Shown here in pieces: positions 34,627-43,350 of a stretch of 64,000 bases of DNA. Position numbers and translations under genes: made by a program. The notes beneath the pieces are model-generated. The model was not told where the DNA came from. It searched no databases and saw only the letters and a list, made by a program, of their open reading frames with translations. The stretch's first letter is position 1. Each line of letters starts with the position of its first letter. The stretch covers positions 5,650 to 69,649 of the forward strand of contig CAUZRQ010000017.1 in NCBI GenBank assembly GCA_963582065.1, in the 5' to 3' direction. This stretch comes from UBA8437 sp963582065 (GTDB taxonomy: Bacteria > Planctomycetota > Planctomycetia > Planctomycetales > Planctomycetaceae).

Positions 34627-36414
34627 ATGAACACACGACGCGCCGCAAGCCCCGTGTCGCTGTTCCCCTTCCTGGCCGTACTGGTCTGCGCGATGGGGGC
34701 GCTGATATTCCTGTTGCTGGTCGTCACGCGACAGATTCGGGCCGAAGTGCGTGCCGAGGCGACTCAGGACGTGCGACCGGAGACCGTGGCCGAGACGCTG
34801 CTGTCACCGACGCAGGCTTCCGAGTCCCCGGTACCGTTTTCGATGATCGACGACGTTCCGCCGGTGGTTGTCGACTGGGGTCGGATGCTCGATGAGTTGA
34901 CCGCACGTCACCGTGACGACGTGCGGGCGTTGGCGGAGACACGTCGCGCGGTCAGGCAAGCCGAGTTGCGGGAGGCGGAGATCGAGACGGAGTTGCGGCG
35001 GATCCAGGAGACCGGTGAGGATCATGCCACCCAACGCGGTGCACTGGCTTCGCGACTGAAACGGCTGCGGGATCGAGCCGAGACGTTGCGGCGGGACCTG
35101 GAGCGGCAGCAGAGAGAGATTCGGGAACGAAAGGCCAAGGCCGCGTCGGTCGAGAGTCGATATGCGTTTCTGCCGTTCGACAGCGTCGACGGGACACGTC
35201 GTCGGCCCATCTTCATCGAGTGTCATCCGGATCGGATTGAGTTCGCGTCGGAGAAGATCGGGCTGACGGCCAAGGATCTCGACGGATACACCCGACAGGC
35301 GAATCCGTTGCTGGCCGGAGTCCGGGCACTTGTCGGTTTCTGGTCGACCCGGAAATCCGAGCGGACCGGCGATCAGAACACCGGTGTGGAAGAACCGTAC
35401 GTGCTGATGGTTGTTCGTCCGGGTGGAATCCATGCCTACTACATCGCTCGCAAATTGCTGCGACAACTCGAGACTCCGATCGGTTACGAACTGGTTCCCG
35501 AGAAGATGCCGCTGGCCTGGCCGGCCTACGACGCAGCGGCGGCGGCGGCGTGTCGTGAGGCCGTTGACCAGGCCGTGGCCCACCGTCAGGGGGCCGGATC
35601 GGACCTGGCGGGCCAGGAGCGTGGTGGCGGCTTCGGCCGGCACCGGCGGGCTCTGCTGCCGAGGCGGGGGTCGGTTGGTCCCCGGGGTTCTACCGGCCGC
35701 AGTTCCGCCGCGGCGGTTCGATCCGGTCTGACGGATGAAGAGAAAAGCGTCGAGGCGGTCGGCCGCCGAAACCCGCCAACAGGGGTGGAACGGTCCGAGG
35801 GTGGGGGCCGTCGAAATGGTGCGGAACGTATCGACCCGAAGACCCGGGGTGAGGATGGGGCCGCACTGGTAGATGGTGGTGGACGTAGCCAGGCGACCGG
35901 GGAGAAACGGACCGGCAGCGGGTCCGTGCGAAACCGGTCTGAGGTTTCAACATTCGAGTCATTGAGCGTTGGCGGGACGTCATCGGATGCCGGGTCCAGT
36001 CGCGGATCGGGCCGGGGGACCGACGGGAGTCCTCGTCAGTGGGGAATCGCCTCGTTGGGAGCGACGATCGGGTACGAACGACGGGTCGATGTGCGAGTCG
36101 AGCAGAACCGGGTGACGGTTGTCGGCCAACCTCGGATCGATGTTGTCACCAACAATCGAGACGAGTTGTCCGTCGACGACCTCAGGCGGCGAGTGATTCG
36201 TGCGGTGCAGCGAACGGCAAGGAGCTGGGGACAACCTCCAGAGAGGTTTTACTGGGTGCCGGCGATTCGGTTCGAAGTCAGTCCCGGCGGAGCTCTGCAC
36301 TACGAGCGGCTCAACAGCCTGTTCCGCAGTTGGAGGCTCGCGACATCGGTCGACTACGTGCTGCCGACGGTCCCGGAACCGGCTTCGAGGCTGATCGAGG
36401 AGCCAGCTCCATGA
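34627..36414 (+). CDS. ExbD/TolR-position membrane protein lacking the channel Asp
   Basis: 595 residues, starting 30 bases after the channel gene. One N-terminal helix (residues 10-34) has 'PFLAVLVCAMGALIFLLLVV'. It aligns helix-for-helix with the next gene's 'FLDIIANIVGILIILIVV', but Ala17 stands where that protein has Asp19. A coiled coil follows (about 75-175), then a conserved globular region ('FIECHPDRIEF', about 185-310). A Gly/Arg/Ser-rich probably disordered linker spans about 310-470, and a C-terminal domain about 475-595. The topology (cytoplasmic N-tip, one helix, periplasmic body) fits ExbD/TolR/MotB. Its stop overlaps the next start as ATGA. Confidence 0.85.
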   Translation: MNTRRAASPVSLFPFLAVLVCAMGALIFLLLVVTRQIRAEVRAEATQDVRPETVAETLLSPTQASESPVPFSMIDDVPPVVVDWGRMLDELTARHRDDVRALAETRRAVRQAELREAEIETELRRIQETGEDHATQRGALASRLKRLRDRAETLRRDLERQQREIRERKAKAASVESRYAFLPFDSVDGTRRRPIFIECHPDRIEFASEKIGLTAKDLDGYTRQANPLLAGVRALVGFWSTRKSERTGDQNTGVEEPYVLMVVRPGGIHAYYIARKLLRQLETPIGYELVPEKMPLAWPAYDAAAAAACREAVDQAVAHRQGAGSDLAGQERGGGFGRHRRALLPRRGSVGPRGSTGRSSAAAVRSGLTDEEKSVEAVGRRNPPTGVERSEGGGRRNGAERIDPKTRGEDGAALVDGGGRSQATGEKRTGSGSVRNRSEVSTFESLSVGGTSSDAGSSRGSGRGTDGSPRQWGIASLGATIGYERRVDVRVEQNRVTVVGQPRIDVVTNNRDELSVDDLRRRVIRAVQRTARSWGQPPERFYWVPAIRFEVSPGGALHYERLNSLFRSWRLATSVDYVLPTVPEPASRLIEEPAP

Positions 36415-37484
36415 GCCGTCGACACGGGATATCCCAGCAGGCTTCCGGCGACGACTCGTTTCTGGATATCATCGCCAACATCGTCGGAATCTTGATCATC
36501 CTGATCGTCGTGGCCGGCGTTCGAGCCAGTCGTGCCCCAGTCGAACTGTCGGAGGTGGTCACCGGGCCGGATGAACCGGAGCCTCCTCCGACCGAAGTGG
36601 TGGCCCCCCCGCTCGAATCCCAGTTTCGAGCCACGGCTCCGGGAATCATCGATCGCACCGACGAGGTGACCAGGTTGGCTGACCAGTCGGCAGAAATCCA
36701 AGACCGTCTCAGTGAGACCCTCGGGTCGTTGTCGGCCGTCCGGCGACGGACGTCGGCCAGACGTGAGGAGGTCAAGCGGGTACAGGAACAGCAGGTCGGT
36801 CGGCGGCCAGACGTGGACGCCCTGGCCCTCAAGGTCGATGCGGCACGAGGGGAAGTCGAAGATCTCGAACGAGAGCAGAACCAGGCCCGTCGGTCACTCC
36901 AGGAACTCGCCGCCACGCCCACCGACCGGGTGGTCAATGTGCCGCACCGGTTGACTCCGGTCGGTCGCACCGTCCGCGGTGCCGAGCAGCATTTTCATCT
37001 CAAGGCTGGCCGTGTGACTCTGATTCCCCTGGAGCGGCTCAAGCAGCGGGTTCGAGACCAGATGGCCCGCTACGGTCGCGTGATGTCCCGTTTCCGCAAG
37101 CACGAGGGTCAGGTCGGGCCGGTCGAGGGTTTCGTGATGGAGTACACCGTCGAGCGGCGGCCGGTGACGGTGGTCGATGAACTGCGACACGGTCGGGGAA
37201 TGGTCAGGATCGGGGTGACACACTGGACGATCCGGCCCGAGCCCGAACTCGAGGCCGAACCGATCGGCCAGGCGTTATCCAGTCGCTCGAGGTACCAGAC
37301 GGTCCTGAGAGCATGCGGACCGGAGACGGCGTTGACCTTCTGGGTCTACCCCGACAGTTTCACGGAAATGCGGCGGCTGCAGGCGGCGGCTCACAAGGCA
37401 GGGTTCCGGGTCGCCGCACGGCCGTTGCCTCCGGGCGTCACGATCTCGGGATCTCCCGACGGCACCCGTTCGCAGGCCCAGTAG
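36411..37484 (+). CDS. ExbD/TolR-like protein with conserved membrane Asp
   Basis: The ATG at 36411 overlaps the previous TGA, so coupling is expected; the longer frame upstream only overlaps that gene. 357 residues. One N-terminal helix (about 17-37) begins 'SFLDIIANIVGILIILIVV', placing Asp19 exactly where ExbD, TolR and MotB carry their proton-binding Asp. A Pro/Glu-rich stretch and a long coiled coil (about 75-175) follow. A C-terminal globular domain (about 185-350) ends in 'FTEMRRLQAAAHKAGFRVAARPL'. With the two upstream genes it forms a predicted proton-driven envelope machine of unknown task. Confidence 0.87.
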   Translation: MSRRHGISQQASGDDSFLDIIANIVGILIILIVVAGVRASRAPVELSEVVTGPDEPEPPPTEVVAPPLESQFRATAPGIIDRTDEVTRLADQSAEIQDRLSETLGSLSAVRRRTSARREEVKRVQEQQVGRRPDVDALALKVDAARGEVEDLEREQNQARRSLQELAATPTDRVVNVPHRLTPVGRTVRGAEQHFHLKAGRVTLIPLERLKQRVRDQMARYGRVMSRFRKHEGQVGPVEGFVMEYTVERRPVTVVDELRHGRGMVRIGVTHWTIRPEPELEAEPIGQALSSRSRYQTVLRACGPETALTFWVYPDSFTEMRRLQAAAHKAGFRVAARPLPPGVTISGSPDGTRSQAQ

Positions 37485-37485
37485 C

Positions 37486-37517
37486 AGACCGCCGATTCGG
37501 GGTCGACACGACGGTCT
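37486..37517. terminator. Possible hairpin between convergent genes
   Basis: AGACCG (37486-37491) and CGGTCT (37512-37517) are perfect inverted arms with a 20-base loop. They lie between the stop of the ExbD-like gene and the stop of the LamG protein gene. There is no T-tract. Confidence 0.25.
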
Positions 37518-37518
37518 A

Positions 37519-40500
37519 CTACTTCTTCTTCTTGGCGGCCTTCTTGGCGGTGGGTTTGGGGGGCTGGCTGCGGAGTTGGATGACCCGATTGGGCAGCAGC
37601 GGCCCACCTCCGACAGCCCGCACCAGCAACTGGACACCGGGCAGGACGCGGGCCTCGTTTTCCAGTCCGGAAGTGATCTGGATTGTGAAGGCGGACTGTC
37701 CTGCCGGGACGACGGTCTTGCCACCCACGAAACCGGGCAATCTCTTGTCGATGATGATCTCCAGTTCGACGGGACCGCTGAAGCCGGGATCACGTTTCAG
37801 CGTGCCGCTGACCTTGTTGACGGTGTTGCTGGCCAGGGTGGTCGTCTTGGGGTCGAATGTGACGGTGACGGCATTGCGAACCGGCACCCGAAAGGGTCTC
37901 GAGAAGACTCGCCCCTGGACGGCGGTCGCATAGCCGTGAGCCAGCAGATCGCCGCGGAGTACGAACTCGATCCCGGCGGCGGGGACGTCTGCCGGCACGG
38001 CCAGCGTGATCGATACGGGCGGGCCGCCGATGGTGACCGCCTGGTTGGGCAGCACCCGGACAATCGGCCGGTTGCCCTTGCCCCGGTTCTTGGGATCGAT
38101 GGGACGTCGGGGTTCGTTCGAGAGCGAGGCGATGCGGATGGCCTGGCCGTTTCGGTTTTCAGGTGCCAGGCCGCGGGCGGCGACGGTGACGCGGGCCGAC
38201 TGACCACGGTAGATCGCCACGGGGATTGAGACGATTACCAGTGCCGCACCGCTGGGACGGGTCAGCCCGATCGGCAACAGGTCCTCGTGGCCGGGGACCG
38301 ACTGGTTGGCCACGCGGGCGTTGCGACGCAGGATCGGCTTGGTGCCGACCGACTCACCCACCAGGCCCAGCGACCGCAGCGCAGTGGCGTCGCCGCCGGC
38401 CGACCGTGTCACGGTGATCGAAACGACTCCGGCGACCCCGGCGGCGATCGACGCCGGATGCAGTCGGACTTGTTCGTCACCGATGACTGTCAAGGCAATC
38501 GGGCCGTTATAGCCGGCCCGGTTGACCTGCAACTTGATCAGGCCCGAGCCGACTCGCGGCAGGTTCAACTGTGGTGTCTGCAGGGCCAGCGAGAAATCGG
38601 GGCGGCCGATGGGGTTGGACTGCAGGCGATACAGGAAGTGCGAACCTCCTCGGCCGTAGAGGTCACCGACGGTGACCTCTATCCGGGTGACTTTCTCGGG
38701 AACGGTGAACTCCAGACGGGGGTCACGTGATCCGGCTCGGTCCTGGCTGGTGGCCACGGATTTCCCGTCGACGAGGACCGTCAACTCGGCGTCGATCGGC
38801 GAATCGATGGCTCGTCCCGAGACACTCAGTCGCAGTTTCTGCCCCGGGTTGACGTCCAGGGCGAAGCGATCGATCTCACCGGGCTTTGAGATTCTCCCGC
38901 TGATCGCCAATGGAGCCTGCAACTTGGCTGAGAACCTGGTGTCGATCACGGTCCCCGGCTTGTCGGGTTCGACCACCTCGGTTCCCCGGGTGACTCGCAG
39001 CACCGGAGCCGGTCCGAGCAGACCGGTGAACTTGGGTGTGGCGACCAGTGTGCCGGTCTGCGAATCGGCATTTCGGAGGTCGACGGCCAGGGTCGTGCCT
39101 TTGGGCAGCCCGGTGCCGACCGGTGTCACGCGGATTTCACTGCCGGCGGTCGCGGCGGGCGGGAAGACGGTGTCGACCAGCACCAGGTCACCGATCTTGA
39201 CCCGGAACGGGCTGTTGCCCGGTGCCTTGTAGCTGAGATCGTGGACCTCGATGGTGTAGACCCCGTCATCCGGCACGGTGACCTCGGCTCGGGTGTCTCC
39301 CTTGAGTGCCACCTTCGACCACTCGATCGCCAGCGGCGTTCCCCGAGCGTTCTTGATCTCGATCACCGGTTCGCAGCTGGCCCCCAGCCGACGTGACTCG
39401 ACGTCGGCCACCAGCCGTTGTCCCTTCTTCACCTGGACGAAACCGCGTGCGATTTGAGATCCGGAGATCAGGCCCGAGAGGGCCACGGGGAGTTGGGCGG
39501 GGGCCTTGTCGGAAGTGGCGGTGAGGGGCCGTTGGGGCAGCCGATCGACGGCCAGTGTCAGGGGGTTGCTGAGTCCGCCGGCAGTCGAGACGCGGAACGG
39601 AAACAACCCGGCCGGCGCATCGTCGGCGAGGGTGATGTCGATCGTCAATTGTCCCGCGTTGGACCCCTCGACCACCTTGGTCTTGATCCCGGTCAACGGA
39701 GCCAGCAGCAGGGGGTTGGGTGCGAGGTTCTTGCCTGTGAGCACCAGGCGTGTGGTCTGCCCGATCTGGAGTCCACGCAGCGAGACGACCGAGATCTGCG
39801 GTGCGGCGGGCAGCACGGCGGCCGGTTGCTTGTCGCGGGCAAAACGCTTCCCGGCGTCCGCTCCGGCGACCTCGGCAAACAACCCGGCGGCCTCCGCGGC
39901 GGTCAACTCGCGGTCGAACAACTGGAACTCGTCGACGACCCCGCTGAAGTGCTCGACGGTCGGGGTGCTGGCACCGATGATCAGCGGAGCGGAGTTGACC
40001 AGGCTGGCCGTCTTGACGTCCAGCAGCCAGACATCGGTGCCATCGGCCAGGTCGCGGTCGGGTTTGCCCACGCGGGTGGCGGGCTTCCCGTTGACGAACA
40101 ATCTCACGCGGACGTCGTCGGTCTCGGTGTCTTTGTCCGCGGCCGGTGCGTCACCGACGGCCAGCGATGCGATCAGGTGGACCCGTTGGCGGGTGCCCAA
40201 CACGCCCTTGACACTGTAACGGACGACGCGGAAGCCGCTGCCGTCGTTGACGTACAACTGCAGCAGGTCGCTCTTGGGCTGAAAGTTGATGCCGTAGTTG
40301 GAAGGTCCCTTTCCAGACGATCGCTTGGCGAACAGGCCGTGGAACGCCCCGTCACTGGCGGCGTGAAAGTTGACGAGCAGCAGGGACACCGAGACGGCGT
40401 TGCTCCGCGAGGTGTCGGGACTGCTGGGGATCTGGATGTACTGCTTGCGCCCGGATTCGAGGAGGACCGCTCGACCTCCGGCGGTGGCCGAGAACGGGCT

Positions 40501-40689
40501 CGGCACGCGACGGGCACCGGCGACCAGGCGGCCGGTGTTGTTGGCCTGGCCACCGGGGGCGGTGTCGACGGCCGGTCCGGATTTCTCGTTAAAACCCAGG
40601 TCGACGATCGCGGTTCCGCGGATCGAGGCCGCGTCGGCCTGAAGCGTGGGGAGTCCGACAAGGCACAACAGGAGGAAAAGGCGGAGCAT
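37519..40689 (-). CDS. Secreted LamG plus pre-peptidase-like domain protein
   Basis: ATG 40689, with AGAGG seven bases upstream, starts directly at the signal peptide 'MLRLFLLLCLVGLPTLQADA'; 1056 residues. A LamG/concanavalin-A-like domain (about 25-275) includes the 'FSGVVDEFQLFDRELTAAEAAGLF' closing motif. An Ig/IPT-like stretch follows (about 295-385). At least two beta-sandwich pre-peptidase C-terminal (PPC)-like modules are seen, with 'VKKGQRLVADVESRRLGASCEPVIEI' at about 405-500 and 'EIDRFALDVNPGQKLRLSVSGR' at about 605-710. Further beta domains follow, and a Lys-rich tail (KKAAKKKK). No catalytic residues are recognisable, so a binding or surface-structural role is inferred. It converges on the proton-channel cassette. 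Confidence 0.85.
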   Translation of the reverse strand: MLRLFLLLCLVGLPTLQADAASIRGTAIVDLGFNEKSGPAVDTAPGGQANNTGRLVAGARRVPSPFSATAGGRAVLLESGRKQYIQIPSSPDTSRSNAVSVSLLLVNFHAASDGAFHGLFAKRSSGKGPSNYGINFQPKSDLLQLYVNDGSGFRVVRYSVKGVLGTRQRVHLIASLAVGDAPAADKDTETDDVRVRLFVNGKPATRVGKPDRDLADGTDVWLLDVKTASLVNSAPLIIGASTPTVEHFSGVVDEFQLFDRELTAAEAAGLFAEVAGADAGKRFARDKQPAAVLPAAPQISVVSLRGLQIGQTTRLVLTGKNLAPNPLLLAPLTGIKTKVVEGSNAGQLTIDITLADDAPAGLFPFRVSTAGGLSNPLTLAVDRLPQRPLTATSDKAPAQLPVALSGLISGSQIARGFVQVKKGQRLVADVESRRLGASCEPVIEIKNARGTPLAIEWSKVALKGDTRAEVTVPDDGVYTIEVHDLSYKAPGNSPFRVKIGDLVLVDTVFPPAATAGSEIRVTPVGTGLPKGTTLAVDLRNADSQTGTLVATPKFTGLLGPAPVLRVTRGTEVVEPDKPGTVIDTRFSAKLQAPLAISGRISKPGEIDRFALDVNPGQKLRLSVSGRAIDSPIDAELTVLVDGKSVATSQDRAGSRDPRLEFTVPEKVTRIEVTVGDLYGRGGSHFLYRLQSNPIGRPDFSLALQTPQLNLPRVGSGLIKLQVNRAGYNGPIALTVIGDEQVRLHPASIAAGVAGVVSITVTRSAGGDATALRSLGLVGESVGTKPILRRNARVANQSVPGHEDLLPIGLTRPSGAALVIVSIPVAIYRGQSARVTVAARGLAPENRNGQAIRIASLSNEPRRPIDPKNRGKGNRPIVRVLPNQAVTIGGPPVSITLAVPADVPAAGIEFVLRGDLLAHGYATAVQGRVFSRPFRVPVRNAVTVTFDPKTTTLASNTVNKVSGTLKRDPGFSGPVELEIIIDKRLPGFVGGKTVVPAGQSAFTIQITSGLENEARVLPGVQLLVRAVGGGPLLPNRVIQLRSQPPKPTAKKAAKKKK

Positions 40690-40782
40690 CGCGAGACCTC
40701 TGGAGAGTGGCATGTCGCTGGCGTCCATCTTAGCCGCTGGCGGGAGTGGTTCCCACGCTCGCACGATCCGGCAGGTGTCGGA

Positions 40783-41697
40783 TCAATAGAGCAGCGTGGC
40801 CAATCGGCGGCGGGCCTGGCTGACCAATTCGGGGTTGGCCGTAGGCATTCCAAAACAGACGACCAGCGCATCACGGGCTCGTTGGCCGGCACCGTCACGA
40901 TCGCGTTCGACAATTCCCAGGCAGATCTCGAACGCCTCGTCGAACTGACGTTCCGCTGCCAGGGCTTCGGCCAGCTTCAGCTGCAGGTCCAGATCTTCGG
41001 GGGATTCCTCGGACGCCTCCCGCGCCTGGCCGACTCCACCAGATTCGCTGGCCGAGGAGGTGATTTCGAGTTGATCCTTCAGGGCCTGGGCCTCGGGCTC
41101 GAGAAAACCTCGTTGCTCGAGGTCTTCGATCAGGGCGGCGCCGCCGGCGTTGTCGCCCAGGGTGATTGCCGCACGGGCCAGGTGGATCTTCAACGCGGTG
41201 TTGTCCGGCTCGAGCACCAACGCCTCGCGGTACTTCGCCGCTGCTCCGGCAGGATCCTCAGACTCCAACTTCTCACCGTCGGCCATCAGCACCGCGACCT
41301 CCGAGGGCACGAACCGCGACAGCCACTCGCGAAGCTGCTCTTCGGTCGGGACCCCCGGCACACTGTCGATGGGTTGGCCTTCGATGAACGCGACCATCAG
41401 CGGGATCGACTCGACCTGGAAGGCCTCGGCCAGCTCCTTGCAGTCTTCGATGTTGACCTTCACCAGGTGCCAGCGGCCGGCCGCTTCACCGGCGAGTTTT
41501 TCGAGCAGGGGCGCCAACTGGCGACAGGGATCGCACCACGGGGCCCAGAAGTCCACCACCACCGGGACTTCCTGAGATCGAACCATCACGTCCTGCTCGA
41601 ACGACTCGGCTGTCGTCTCGTGGATCCACGGCGAATCGGAGTGGCCGGAAGAAGCAGGTGCGTTGTCGGAGGGGTTCAGCAGGGGCGAATCGGTCAT
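40783..41697 (-). CDS. Thioredoxin-TPR protein (CnoX/YbbN-like)
   Basis: Start 41697 (MTDSPLLNPSD) avoids the Pro-rich low-complexity extension translated from the G-rich repeat upstream; 304 residues. An N-terminal thioredoxin domain has WCDPC at 54-58 in the 'FWAPWCDPCRQL' context and a cis-Pro region 'SIPLMVAF'. The C-terminal half has TPR-like helices ('DPAGAAAKYREALVLEPDNTALKIHLARA'). This domain order matches CnoX/YbbN chaperone-redox proteins, which protect proteins from oxidative aggregation. Both redox cysteines are kept, unlike E. coli CnoX. It lies between two secreted-protein genes. Confidence 0.88.
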   Translation of the reverse strand: MTDSPLLNPSDNAPASSGHSDSPWIHETTAESFEQDVMVRSQEVPVVVDFWAPWCDPCRQLAPLLEKLAGEAAGRWHLVKVNIEDCKELAEAFQVESIPLMVAFIEGQPIDSVPGVPTEEQLREWLSRFVPSEVAVLMADGEKLESEDPAGAAAKYREALVLEPDNTALKIHLARAAITLGDNAGGAALIEDLEQRGFLEPEAQALKDQLEITSSASESGGVGQAREASEESPEDLDLQLKLAEALAAERQFDEAFEICLGIVERDRDGAGQRARDALVVCFGMPTANPELVSQARRRLATLLY

Positions 41698-41730
41698 CGG
41701 TGTCGGTCCGGTGGTGAAAACGGCGCGGGA

Positions 41731-41763
41731 GTGGGGGGTGGGGGGTGGGGGGTGGGGGCGGGA
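41731..41763 (+). repeat. TGGGGGG tandem repeat, G-quadruplex-prone
   Basis: Four consecutive G-runs of five or six, separated by single T, then a C and another GGG, occupy the short gap between the DUF1598-like gene stop (41777) and the thioredoxin gene start (41697). The G-rich strand is the template strand for that gene's leader, so the mRNA leader would be C-rich. Confidence 0.9.
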
Positions 41764-41776
41764 TGGGTCGTGACGA

Positions 41777-43249
41777 TCAGTCCCACCACCAGGGGTGTTG
41801 GCGGGGTGCTGGGATCTCAAGGGCCTTCAGACGGCGAGGGCCGAACTGGTCGTCGTCGGAGATCTTGGTCGGGATGCGGCTGATGGCCTGCTGTGGCTTG
41901 AGCACGACGCCACCGGAGACCAGCCCCAGGACCACTCGACCTCGGACATTTCGGGTGTTGTAGATCGATGCGATTCGCTTGGGAGTCTCTCCCCTGGCCA
42001 CCTTGGCCCGGTCGGCTGCCAGGAAAAATCTCATCGCCCAACCGACCCGCTGCGGCAGTTGTTCCTTACGGAGCAGTGCGGCCAGGATGCTGAGATCGAC
42101 CAGGTTCTGCAACTCGGCGAAGACCGGTAACTGTTCGGCCAACTGCGGGAACTTCTCGGTGAAGATCTTGGCGAACTGACGGGTCGTGATCCGCGTGGTG
42201 GCCGCATCGATTCGGCGACCACCGGCTCCGTGCAGTTCTTCCTGGGCGAGAAACTGGACCCGCTGACCGGCCAATTGAAACGCGAGTCGATCGTCGGTGG
42301 TGTAGATGGCCTCGTAGAGTGGAGTGGCCCACCAACGCTGCATCGAGTTTCCCTGGGGCTTGATCAGCGAGAGATGGCTGCGGAGTCCGGCGACCTTCGG
42401 CCGCTGCAGGCCCAGGGCGATATATTTCATCTGGACGTCGGCATCGACCATGGCCTGAGCGAAGTGCGAGTCGGGCGGCACGCCCCAGACCCGGATGGTC
42501 TGGGGGCCGAGGATCTTGGCCAGTTGCTTGAACCGGCGGCGGATGGCCGAGATCGATGTGGCTGAGCTGTTGCGTTGCAGGAAACGGCGGGCCTGTTCGA
42601 GTCGATCGGGAACGGGGTCGATCGAGACACCGAGGTCCCGGGTCGAGTTGATCGTCCGCAGCGCGACCATCAGGTCATCGATCCTCAGTGGCGGGCGTCC
42701 GGTCGTGACACCGACGACACGCCCCTCGGCGTCTGGTGCGAAGCCCTCGGCCGGTCCGGCGATCACCAGGTCCTTTCCGTCGGGATCGACGAACAGGTAG
42801 TCGATCCTCTGCAGTCCGGCTAGGAACTGGATGTCCAGCGGAGCGGGCTTCTTCTTCCCTTCGAGCTTGGCACAGGCCTGTTCGAGTCGGACCAGCGAGA
42901 TCTTTCGCAGGGGACTCGGGCGGTTGATGTCTCCGGCGAGGTGCTTCTTGGCCAGGGCCTTGGCCTTCTTGCGGGCCAGCAGTTGGGCACGGCTGGTCGC
43001 AAACCGGGTCGAGACGACTCCCTCGGCATCGACTTTGACACCGCCGGCAAAGCCTCCGCCACCCCCGCCACCCTGGCCCCCTCCGCCACCGCCGAATCCG
43101 CCTCCACCCATGCCGCCCCCACCCATTCCGCCCCCACCCATTCCGCCCCCGCCGCCGAACCCGAACTGGGCGGAGCACGGGGCGGTTGCGGCGACGACCG
43201 CCAGGGCGGAGGCTGCGAGCACGAGCCGCGGCAATCGCAGTTGGTGCAT
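41777..43249 (-). CDS. Gly-rich secreted protein, DUF1598-like
   Basis: ATG 43249 with AAGGAG ten bases upstream; 490 residues. The first ~500 bases of the longer open frame are antisense overlap with another gene. A signal peptide (residues 1-27, 'VLAASALAVVAATAPCSAQ') leads into a Gly-rich stretch (about 29-70) of GGGGM-type repeats. The mature body has the 'GLQRIDYLFVDPDGKDLVIAGPAEGF...VVGVTTGRPPLRIDDLMVALRTI' block typical of planctomycete DUF1598 proteins. This is a family recall from sequence only. 'RRWWATPLYEAIYTTDDRLAFQLAGQRVQFLAQEE' further on is also well ordered. Function is unknown; probably exported. Confidence 0.8.
   Translation of the reverse strand: MHQLRLPRLVLAASALAVVAATAPCSAQFGFGGGGGMGGGGMGGGGMGGGGFGGGGGGQGGGGGGGFAGGVKVDAEGVVSTRFATSRAQLLARKKAKALAKKHLAGDINRPSPLRKISLVRLEQACAKLEGKKKPAPLDIQFLAGLQRIDYLFVDPDGKDLVIAGPAEGFAPDAEGRVVGVTTGRPPLRIDDLMVALRTINSTRDLGVSIDPVPDRLEQARRFLQRNSSATSISAIRRRFKQLAKILGPQTIRVWGVPPDSHFAQAMVDADVQMKYIALGLQRPKVAGLRSHLSLIKPQGNSMQRWWATPLYEAIYTTDDRLAFQLAGQRVQFLAQEELHGAGGRRIDAATTRITTRQFAKIFTEKFPQLAEQLPVFAELQNLVDLSILAALLRKEQLPQRVGWAMRFFLAADRAKVARGETPKRIASIYNTRNVRGRVVLGLVSGGVVLKPQQAISRIPTKISDDDQFGPRRLKALEIPAPRQHPWWWD
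43045..43165 (-). repeat. Gly-rich coding repeat (GGGGM units)
   Basis: Near-exact 15-base units (cccccacccattccg on the plus strand around 43108-43150), inside a longer C/G-only tract, encode GGGGM/GGGGF repeats just after the signal peptide of the DUF1598-like protein. Confidence 0.85.
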
Positions 43250-43297
43250 GAGGAGGTGACTCCTTGGCCCGCAGGTCCGGTGATGGCAACCCGCCCC

Positions 43298-43326
43298 ATC
43301 ATAGACCTCTCGGGGAGACGTGCCCA
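43298..43326 (-). promoter_or_regulatory. Putative promoter for the DUF1598-like gene
   Basis: Minus strand TGGGCA (43321-43326, 4/6) and TATGAT (43298-43303, 5/6) with 17-base spacing, about 49 bases before the ATG at 43249. Confidence 0.35.
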
Positions 43327-43350
43327 GAGGCGGGTCGTGCGAGAGTGGGA

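Noticed and set aside
33235..37484. Zorya-type defence system (ZorA/ZorB)
   Set aside because: The MotA-like protein with long tail recalls ZorA, but there is no peptidoglycan-binding OmpA-like domain and no ZorC/ZorD helicase or nuclease partner.
39418..41883. 821-residue open frame on the plus strand
   Set aside because: It is antisense to the LamG and thioredoxin genes, which have signals and motifs. Long antisense frames are expected at this GC content.
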